A DNA stretch of 11,328 nucleotides, taken from positions 1-11,328 of the forward strand of contig SKYX01000154.1 in assembly GCA_007127655.1 (NCBI GenBank). Reading direction: 5' to 3'. The notes beneath the pieces were generated by a model that searched no databases, was not told the DNA's origin, and saw nothing but the letters and a program-made list of their open reading frames with translations. Shown in pieces: positions 5,725 through 11,328 of this stretch; position 1 is the first letter of the stretch; every line of letters begins with the position of its first letter. A program made the position numbers and the translations under genes. This stretch comes from Desulfonatronum sp. GTDB taxonomy: Bacteria > Desulfobacterota > Desulfovibrionia > Desulfovibrionales > Desulfonatronaceae.

Positions 5725-8442
5725 ATGATCCCCAAATTTCATCTGTTTTCGCTCAAATCGATCCGTCTGGGACCGATCGGTGGCGTTCTCCTCGCCATGG
5801 CCTTGTTTTCCGTGTGTTGGCTCGTTGCGCCATATCAGGCCGCGGCCCAGACCGGTTCTGCCACCAAGCTGATCGTCCTGCCCTTTGAAATCAACGCTGC
5901 TCCGGATCTCGACCATCTCCATGAAGGCCTTCCGGAGCTGTTGCGGGACCAGTTGCGCGCCAACGGTTTCGAGGTTCATCCCGGCGACCAGACCACCCAA
6001 CTGTTGCGCGACCAGGGATTGACCGAGCTGGACTTGTCCGCGGCCCGGGACATGGCCCTGCTGTCCGCGTCCGCGCATGCCATCTACGGAAGTTTCAACC
6101 AGATCGGCGAGAACATCAGCCTGGACGCGCGACTGGTGGAGGCCTTTGGCCTGAAACCTGCCAAGTCGTTCTTCGTTGTCCGGGACGGGTTGATCAACCT
6201 GCTGCCCGCGGTGGAAGAGCTGGCCGAGCGGGTCACCCGCGAGCTGCGCCAAGTGGAGACCATCGCCGAGATCCTGGTGGAAGGGAACCAAACCCTGGGA
6301 TCGGACGTGGTCCTGCTGCGCATTCGCAGCCAGAGAGGGGATGCGTACGATCCGCAGGTGGTCAACGAAGATATCCGGCGTCTTTTTGAGCTGGGCTTTT
6401 TCGACGACATCACCATCCGGGTGGAGGACGGTCCCGAGGGCAAAATCCTGACCTTCGAAGTCTCCGAGCGTCCTCGAATCCAGGCCATCAGCGTGGTTGG
6501 GGCCAAGGAGATCAAGGAAGGGGACATTCTCAAGGCCATCACCACCCGCACGGGAAGCATCATCAATCCCAGGATATTGTCCGACGACCTGGGCAAGATC
6601 AGGGAATTGTACCGGCAAAAGGGCTACTATCTGGCCCAGGTGGACTACAACCTGGAGCAGACCGATCCCCGTCAGGCCAGGCTGAACATCACCGTTGATG
6701 AAGGCAATCGGCTGTTTATCCGCGATATCGTCATCGAGGGGGCCGAGTCCCTGAGCCAGCGTGAGCTGCGCGGGGAACTGATGCTTGGTACACGGGGGCT
6801 TTTTTCCTGGCTGACCGGCACGGGGATATTGCGGGAAGAGCTTCTGGAGCGTGACGCCGCGGCCCTGGAAGCCTACTATGCCAACCGCGGTTTTCTGGAC
6901 GCCCGGGTCGGCCAGCCGGAGGTGGAATACCTGGAAGAGGGCATCCGCATCACCTTCAAAGTGGAAGAAGGCTCCAGGTACAAAGTCGGAACCATCGGCT
7001 TCCGTGGTGACCTTCTGGATACTGAAGAAGAACTCCTGAAGTTGATCTCTCTGGACGACCTCCAGGCACGCGACACCTACTTTGACCGATCCGTCCTGCG
7101 TCAGGACCTGCAGAGCCTGGCCGACCACTATACCGAGTACGGGTACGCCTTTGCCCAGAGCGACGCCCAGTTGGACATCCAGCGGGATGAGCTCCTGGTC
7201 AACGTGGTTTATGCCCTGGACAAGGGTTCACTGGTCTATATCCGTCGCGTGCACATTGAGGGCAATACGAAAACACGGGACAACGTCATCCGTCGGGAGA
7301 TGCGCCTCGGGGACGGGGATCTGTTCAGCGGCACCAAACTGGCCCGCTCCAATGAACGGCTCGTGCGCCTGGATTTCTTTGAGCTGGTGGATATTGAAAC
7401 CCTGGCCACGGCCGATCCCAGCGAGTTGGATCTGAAAGTCACGGTCAAGGAAAAGCCCACTGGAATGCTCAGCGCCGGGCTCGGTTATTCCAGTCTGGAC
7501 AAGGTCTTCGTTTCTGGCCAGATCCAGGAGCGCAACCTGTTCGGCAGGGCCTATAACCTGTCTTTCCGAGGTACGTTCAGCGGTCGCAGCACAATCTACG
7601 ACCTCAGCCTGACCAACCCGGCCTGGCGGGACTCGCTTTTGGGAGTGGGTTCGGACCTCTATTACTGGACCCGGGATTACAAGGATTACGACCGGAAGGC
7701 CGTGGGCGGTCGGTTTCGGCTGTCCTACCCGCTCGGCGAGTATACCAAGCTGTTCTGGAACTACCGTCTGGAGCGGTACACCATTTCCGACGTCAAGGAG
7801 GACGCGGCCCAGCGCATCCGGGACGCCGAAGGCACCAAATGGGCCAGTTCCACGTATGCCGCCGTCAGCAGAGACACCACGAACAGGATATTCAATCCTT
7901 CACGGGGCACGGTGAACACGCTGTCGGTCCAGTATGCCGGCGGTGCCTTGCAGGGCGACGACCATTTTATCAAATCCATATACGATTCCCACTTCTACTA
8001 TCCGCTTTTCTGGGGCACGGTCTTCCACTGGCGAGGTCAGATCGGCTTGCTGTTCGACAACGACGGCAAGGAGGCCCCGGTTTTTGAACGGTTCTATCTC
8101 GGCGGAATCGACAGTGTCCGCGGCTATCCGGGGATGGAGATCTCGCCTCGGGACCCGGAAACCAACGACCGAATCGGCGGTACAAAGCAGTTTTTCACCA
8201 ATTTCGAGTACCTGTTTCCCTTGAACCAGGAGATGGGCCTGGTCGGCCTGCTCTTTTTCGACGCGGGGAACGTCTGGGACCATGGCGAGAGTTTCGGGTC
8301 CAATCTGTATAAGAGCGTCGGCGCCGGTATTCGCTGGTACTCGCCTCTGGGACCGCTGCGTCTGGAATACGGTTATGGACTTGATCGCCTTGAAGGCGAT
8401 CGCCAGAGTGGAATAGAGTTTACCATTGGTCAAATATTCTAG
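5725..8442 (+). CDS. bamA: Outer membrane assembly factor BamA with an extra N-terminal domain
   Basis: BamA is the central outer-membrane protein that folds and inserts beta-barrels. The 905-residue protein is about 100 longer than E. coli BamA. In order it has a signal peptide (1-41, cleavage after AAA) and an extra periplasmic alpha/beta domain (about 46-172; KLIVLPF to LDARLVEA). Five POTRA domains follow, starting near 175, 252, 331, 419 and 504, then the 16-strand barrel (about 579-905). The barrel has the conserved VRGYPG of loop 6 (798-803) and ends in a beta-signal with terminal Phe (IEFTIGQIF). The open frame starts at 5674 inside lolD, but the ATG at 5725 has a GCGAGG six bases upstream and opens a proper signal sequence. 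It lies 25 bp after lolD with no terminator between, and skp follows, as is common for bamA. Confidence 0.95.
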   Translation: MIPKFHLFSLKSIRLGPIGGVLLAMALFSVCWLVAPYQAAAQTGSATKLIVLPFEINAAPDLDHLHEGLPELLRDQLRANGFEVHPGDQTTQLLRDQGLTELDLSAARDMALLSASAHAIYGSFNQIGENISLDARLVEAFGLKPAKSFFVVRDGLINLLPAVEELAERVTRELRQVETIAEILVEGNQTLGSDVVLLRIRSQRGDAYDPQVVNEDIRRLFELGFFDDITIRVEDGPEGKILTFEVSERPRIQAISVVGAKEIKEGDILKAITTRTGSIINPRILSDDLGKIRELYRQKGYYLAQVDYNLEQTDPRQARLNITVDEGNRLFIRDIVIEGAESLSQRELRGELMLGTRGLFSWLTGTGILREELLERDAAALEAYYANRGFLDARVGQPEVEYLEEGIRITFKVEEGSRYKVGTIGFRGDLLDTEEELLKLISLDDLQARDTYFDRSVLRQDLQSLADHYTEYGYAFAQSDAQLDIQRDELLVNVVYALDKGSLVYIRRVHIEGNTKTRDNVIRREMRLGDGDLFSGTKLARSNERLVRLDFFELVDIETLATADPSELDLKVTVKEKPTGMLSAGLGYSSLDKVFVSGQIQERNLFGRAYNLSFRGTFSGRSTIYDLSLTNPAWRDSLLGVGSDLYYWTRDYKDYDRKAVGGRFRLSYPLGEYTKLFWNYRLERYTISDVKEDAAQRIRDAEGTKWASSTYAAVSRDTTNRIFNPSRGTVNTLSVQYAGGALQGDDHFIKSIYDSHFYYPLFWGTVFHWRGQIGLLFDNDGKEAPVFERFYLGGIDSVRGYPGMEISPRDPETNDRIGGTKQFFTNFEYLFPLNQEMGLVGLLFFDAGNVWDHGESFGSNLYKSVGAGIRWYSPLGPLRLEYGYGLDRLEGDRQSGIEFTIGQIF
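8383..8401. repeat. 19-bp perfect palindrome near the end of bamA
   Basis: GATCGCCTT and AAGGCGATC flank a central G within the last 20 codons of bamA, encoding part of DRLEGDR. As RNA it would fold to a 7-bp stem with a TTGAA loop. No T-run follows directly, so it is not a standard terminator. It may be a chance product of codon choice or an mRNA processing or stability element. Confidence 0.4.
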
Positions 8443-8506
8443 GATCATCACGAAAGGCTGTTTTTTTTATCACTCAACAAATCAGGCAACAATTCAAGGA
8501 GTCAGT
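8443..8506 (+). other. bamA-skp spacer
   Basis: This 64-bp gap is the longest in the plus-strand cluster. It contains a run of eight T residues (8461-8468) that is not preceded by a stable stem, and the AAGGAG ribosome binding site of skp at 8496-8501. I see no convincing promoter and no terminator, so read-through from bamA is expected. Confidence 0.55.
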
Positions 8507-9037
8507 ATGCGTTTGTTTTTTCGTGCGTTGCTCGTCGCGGCGCTGGTTTTGGCGGTCGGAGCGGTGGCTCCGGCCTGGGCCCAGGTCAAGGTCGGCATCC
8601 TGGACATGCAGGAGATTATCGCTGAGTCGGTCCCCGGCCAGGAGGCCATGAACGAACTGCGCACCCGTTTTGAGTCCATGCGGACTGAATTGGACGCGCA
8701 GAACGAGGCTATCGGCAAGCTGCGTGACGAGTTGCAGCGCCAAAGCATGGTCCTCAGTCAGGAAGCCCAGCAGGACAAGGAACTGGAGTACCGCCGGAAG
8801 GTGCGTGACTTTCAAGACCAGTTTCAGTCCTTTCAGATGAAAATGAAGGGCGAGGAGGATCGCCTGAGTGAGCCAATCCTGGAACTGCTGATCAATGTCA
8901 TCAATACGTACGGCAGGCAGAACAACTTTACCATGATCATCGACGGTAATGCCTCCGGCTTGGTGTATGCTGACGACACCGTGATCATCACCGACGCCGT
9001 GAAAGAGGAGCTGAACAAGGCCTGGCGGGCCAGGTAG
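8507..9037 (+). CDS. skp: Periplasmic chaperone Skp/OmpH
   Basis: Skp binds unfolded outer-membrane proteins in the periplasm and delivers them to the Bam complex. The 176-residue precursor has a textbook signal peptide ending PAWA, with cleavage after residue 25. The OmpH-family start QVKVGILDMQEII follows. The middle, about residues 45-130, is rich in Glu, Gln, Lys and Arg with heptad-like spacing, as in the coiled-coil tentacles of the trimeric jellyfish fold. The C-terminal part (FTMIIDGNASGLVYADD, then ITDAVKEELNK) closes the body domain. An earlier in-frame ATG at 8426 would overlap bamA and bury the signal peptide. The ATG at 8507 has AAGGAG five bases upstream. Position between bamA and lpxD is the usual one. 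Confidence 0.94.
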   Translation: MRLFFRALLVAALVLAVGAVAPAWAQVKVGILDMQEIIAESVPGQEAMNELRTRFESMRTELDAQNEAIGKLRDELQRQSMVLSQEAQQDKELEYRRKVRDFQDQFQSFQMKMKGEEDRLSEPILELLINVINTYGRQNNFTMIIDGNASGLVYADDTVIITDAVKEELNKAWRAR

Positions 9038-9042
9038 CGGTC

Positions 9043-10080
9043 ATGGCCCATACGCTCTCCGAATTGGCCGGTTTGCTTGGGCTGTCCATGCAGGGGCCTG
9101 ACCTGACCATTCACGGGCTGGCCGGCTTGGAAAGCGCTGGCCCTGGCGAGTTGAGCTTTCTCTCCGGACCGAAACATCTGACCCAGCTCAAACAGACCAA
9201 GGCCGGGGCGGTTATCGTCCCGGCCGAGTTCGCCTCAGAGGCCACCTCGGCCCTGGTCAGCACCAATCCCTACCTGGACTTTACACGGGTTCTGCGCCTG
9301 TACGCCGTTCCCCAGGGCCGGTTTTCCGGTCACGGCGAGGCAGCCTGGGTCCACCCGCAGGCCCGGGTGGATTCCTCAACGACCCTCTATCCCTTTGTCT
9401 TCGTGGGGCAGGGCGCGGAAATCGGAAAGGACTGTCGGCTGTTCAGCGGCGTGTATGTGGGCGAGGATTGCCGGATCGGCGAACGGGTGACCATCTACCC
9501 CAACGCCGTGCTCATGTCCGGGACGGTGGTGGGCGACGACGTGATCATCCATCCCGGTGCCGTGTTGGGCAGCGACGGCTTCGGCTACACTCCCGGCCCC
9601 AGCGGTCTGGAAAAGGTGCCCCAGGTCGGCAACCTGGTGATCGAGAATCACGTGGAGATCGGGGCCAACACCACTATCGACCGGGCCACCTTGGGGACCA
9701 CCCGAATCGGCGCTGGAACAAAAATCGACAACCTCGTGCAGATTGGACATAACGTGGAGGTCGGACCCCATTGCATCCTGGTTTCCCAGGTGGGTATCGC
9801 CGGGAGTTCCAAGCTGGGCGAGCGGGTCACCCTGGCCGGCCAGGTTGGCGTGGCCGACCATCTGCACCTGGGCGACGGCTGCCGGGTCGGAGCCAAGGCC
9901 GGGGTGAACCGGTCCCTTGCCGGGGGCCAGGATTATCTCGGTTCTCCGGCGGTGGAAGCCAGAAAATTTATGCGCGTCGCCGCCACCTGGAATCGCCTCC
10001 CGGACATGGCCAAGCGTCTGGCCGTACTGGAAAAAGAACTCGAAACCCTGAAAACGACCCTTTCCAAGGAAGAATCATGA
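9043..10080 (+). CDS. lpxD: UDP-3-O-(3-hydroxyacyl)glucosamine N-acyltransferase
   Basis: LpxD carries out the third step of lipid A synthesis, adding a 3-hydroxyacyl chain from ACP to the 2-amino group of UDP-3-O-acyl-glucosamine. The 345 residues match the family length. The N-terminal domain carries the uridine-pocket motif NPYL (75-78). A left-handed beta-helix of hexapeptide repeats runs from about 105 to 290, with GSDGFGY, IGANTTIDRATLG and the catalytic His236 in VQIGHN. A C-terminal helix (RLAVLEKELETLKTTL) closes the trimer. Aligned by eye to E. coli, Gly287 stands where Met290 limits acyl length. The start lies 5 bp after the skp stop with only a weak CAGG upstream. Its stop overlaps the fabZ start (ATGA), so the two are probably coupled. 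Confidence 0.96.
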   Translation: MAHTLSELAGLLGLSMQGPDLTIHGLAGLESAGPGELSFLSGPKHLTQLKQTKAGAVIVPAEFASEATSALVSTNPYLDFTRVLRLYAVPQGRFSGHGEAAWVHPQARVDSSTTLYPFVFVGQGAEIGKDCRLFSGVYVGEDCRIGERVTIYPNAVLMSGTVVGDDVIIHPGAVLGSDGFGYTPGPSGLEKVPQVGNLVIENHVEIGANTTIDRATLGTTRIGAGTKIDNLVQIGHNVEVGPHCILVSQVGIAGSSKLGERVTLAGQVGVADHLHLGDGCRVGAKAGVNRSLAGGQDYLGSPAVEARKFMRVAATWNRLPDMAKRLAVLEKELETLKTTLSKEES

Positions 10081-10544
10081 GCAGCACCGACCCTTCGCGT
10101 ATCGATATTCGGGGGATCATGGACCTGTTGCCCCATCGCTACCCGCTGTTGCTGGTGGACCGGGTCCTGGAATACGAACCCAAAACCTTCATTCGGGCGA
10201 TCAAGAACGTTACGTTCAACGAGCCCTTTTTTCAGGGGCATTTCCCCGGCTATCCCCTGATGCCCGGGGTGCTGATCATCGAGGCCCTGGCCCAGACTGC
10301 CGGGCTGTTGCTCATGTTGAGCAAGACGAAAGAAGAACTGCACAACAAACTTTTTTTGTTCACCGGGCTGGAGCGGGTCAAGTTTCGCCGGCAAGTGGTG
10401 CCTGGAGACCAACTGGAATTGAACATGAGACACGTTAGAAACAAGATGAACGTCTGGAAAATGGAAGGTACGGCCCAGGTCAACGGACAGGTGGTGGCCG
10501 AGGCGACGCTCAGCGGAGCGTTCGTGGATCGGGAGCAGGCGTGA
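10077..10544 (+). CDS. fabZ: 3-hydroxyacyl-ACP dehydratase FabZ
   Basis: FabZ dehydrates 3-hydroxyacyl-ACP to trans-2-enoyl-ACP in fatty acid elongation. It thereby draws on the same substrate that LpxA and LpxD use for lipid A, which explains its place between them. The 155-residue hot-dog-fold protein has HRYPLLLVDRV near the start, the active-site block GHFPGYPLMPGV with catalytic His55, and Glu69 in IIEALAQTAG. These correspond to His54 and Glu68 of E. coli FabZ. The ATG lies within the lpxD stop (4-bp overlap), with AAGGAAG upstream. A longer open frame extends upstream through lpxD but is a shadow. The stop shares its A with the lpxA start (TGATG). Confidence 0.96.
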   Translation: MSSTDPSRIDIRGIMDLLPHRYPLLLVDRVLEYEPKTFIRAIKNVTFNEPFFQGHFPGYPLMPGVLIIEALAQTAGLLLMLSKTKEELHNKLFLFTGLERVKFRRQVVPGDQLELNMRHVRNKMNVWKMEGTAQVNGQVVAEATLSGAFVDREQA

Positions 10545-11328
10545 TGGGTACTCGGATTCATCCCACCGCCGTCGTCGATCCTGGTGCCGAGCTGGGCCAG
10601 GACGTCCAGATCGGACCATTGTGCGTCATCGACGCGGACGTGGTTGTCGGCGACCGGACCAGGATCGACGCCCAGGCCCGCATCCACGCCCATACCCGGC
10701 TCGGTTCGGACAACCACGTGCATTCCTTTGCCTTCATCGGCGGCGATCCCCAGCATATCAAATACAAAGGCGAACCGACCCTGCTGGACATCGGCGACCG
10801 CAACCTGATCCGGGAGTACGTCACCCTGCACCGGGGTACCGTTGGCGGCGAGGGAGTGACCCGCCTCGGCTCGGACTGCCTGCTGATGGCCTATGCCCAC
10901 GTGGCCCACGACTGCGTGGTGGAAGACAAGGTGATCATGGCCAACGCGGCCACCCTGGGCGGGCATGTGCATGTCGGAACCAAGGCCGTGCTTGGCGGAT
11001 TGTGCGCCGTGCATCAGTTCGCTCGGGTCGGTGCCTTTGCCTTCATCGGCGGCAAGGCCGGGATCAGTCTGGATATTCCCCCGTACATGATCGCCACGGG
11101 CACCCCGGCCAAGCTCTACGGGCCCAACGTCATCGGCTTGAAGCGTCAGGGATTCACCTCCGAAGCCGTGGCCAACATCGAAAAAGCCTACAAGATCATC
11201 TGGCGCTCTGGGAAAAAGCGCCAGGACGCCATCGAGGAAGTCCGGCAAAACTTCCCGGAATCCTCTGAAGTCGCTTTTCTCCTTGAATTCCTCCAGGGCA
11301 CCACCCGGGGCGTTTCCGCGGACAACCA
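10544..11328 (+). CDS. lpxA: UDP-N-acetylglucosamine acyltransferase (3' end outside window)
   Basis: LpxA begins lipid A synthesis by moving a 3-hydroxyacyl chain from ACP to the 3-OH of UDP-GlcNAc. The frame is open for 261 codons to the window edge. E. coli LpxA has 262 residues, so only a short tail should be missing. Visible features are the hexapeptide start IHPTAVVDPGAELG, FIGGDPQHIKY, the active-site AHVAHDC with His119 and catalytic His122 (E. coli His122 and His125), GHVHVG, AVHQF with His157, and PPYMIATG followed by NVIGLKRQGF in the C-terminal helical domain. Gly170 occupies the acyl-ruler position of E. coli Gly173. The ATG overlaps the fabZ stop by one base, with GGAG eight bases upstream. 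Being cut by the window edge is a sampling effect, not a broken gene. Confidence 0.95.
   Translation, partial: MGTRIHPTAVVDPGAELGQDVQIGPLCVIDADVVVGDRTRIDAQARIHAHTRLGSDNHVHSFAFIGGDPQHIKYKGEPTLLDIGDRNLIREYVTLHRGTVGGEGVTRLGSDCLLMAYAHVAHDCVVEDKVIMANAATLGGHVHVGTKAVLGGLCAVHQFARVGAFAFIGGKAGISLDIPPYMIATGTPAKLYGPNVIGLKRQGFTSEAVANIEKAYKIIWRSGKKRQDAIEEVRQNFPESSEVAFLLEFLQGTTRGVSADN

Noticed and set aside
5503..7128. A 541-codon open frame on the minus strand opposite lolD and bamA
   Set aside because: It lies opposite two certain genes, has low-complexity Gln/Gly/Asp/His-rich composition typical of reverse-frame translation of GC-rich genes, and matches no family.
8444..8470. T8 run after bamA as an intrinsic terminator
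   Set aside because: The bases just before the run form no stable GC-rich stem, and the nearest palindrome is about 60 bases upstream inside bamA.
10541..10546. GTG at 10541 as an alternative lpxA start
   Set aside because: It is in frame with the ATG at 10544 and only one codon earlier; the ATG is the better initiator and is well spaced from GGAG.
10250..11248. A 332-codon minus-strand open frame opposite fabZ and lpxA
   Set aside because: Antisense shadow; both sense genes carry complete active-site motifs.
10621..11268. A 215-codon plus-strand open frame within lpxA
   Set aside because: It is in another frame from lpxA, is Arg/Pro/Gly-rich and has no domain. The lpxA frame is open from 10544 to the window end with full motifs.

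Overview
The window is an ordinary but densely packed chromosomal stretch from a GC-rich Gram-negative (diderm) bacterium. It encodes lipid A enzymes, an outer-membrane BamA barrel, the Skp/OmpH chaperone and a lipoprotein-releasing ABC transporter. The gene order lysS-lolC-lolD-bamA-skp-lpxD-fabZ-lpxA, the single LolC/E-type permease and the extra domain at the front of BamA point to a deltaproteobacterium, most likely of the Desulfovibrio group (Desulfobacterota). That assignment rests on recalled gene order and has not been searched.

Left part (22-1921, minus strand): a two-gene pyrimidine salvage operon. upp (uracil phosphoribosyltransferase, GTG start behind a very strong ribosome binding site) is followed 16 bp later by uraA (uracil permease of the NCS2 family). 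UraA brings uracil in and Upp traps it as UMP.

Middle (1922-2282): a divergent intergenic region of about 360 bp. It holds a plausible sigma-70 promoter for upp, a GC-rich 15-bp dyad, and an 8-bp-stem hairpin that ends seven bases before the AGGA-type ribosome binding site of lysS. No protein gene in it is convincing.

Right part (2283-11328, plus strand): eight consecutive genes in one direction with tiny gaps or start/stop overlaps, which look like one operon. lysS (lysyl-tRNA synthetase) overlaps lolC by 4 bp, and lolC overlaps lolD by 8 bp. bamA follows after 25 bp, skp after 64 bp and lpxD after 5 bp. lpxD overlaps fabZ by 4 bp and fabZ overlaps lpxA by 1 bp. lpxA runs off the right edge. 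Apart from lysS, all of these build the outer membrane. LolCD releases lipoproteins from the inner membrane, BamA inserts beta-barrel proteins, and Skp escorts them through the periplasm. LpxA and LpxD add the hydroxyacyl chains of lipid A, and FabZ competes for the same hydroxyacyl-ACP pool.

No mobile element, CRISPR array, tRNA or rRNA was seen, and there is no sign of a new defence or biosynthetic system. The points most worth checking are the extra domain of BamA, the start and leader structure of lysS, and glycines at the presumed acyl-chain ruler positions of both LpxA and LpxD.
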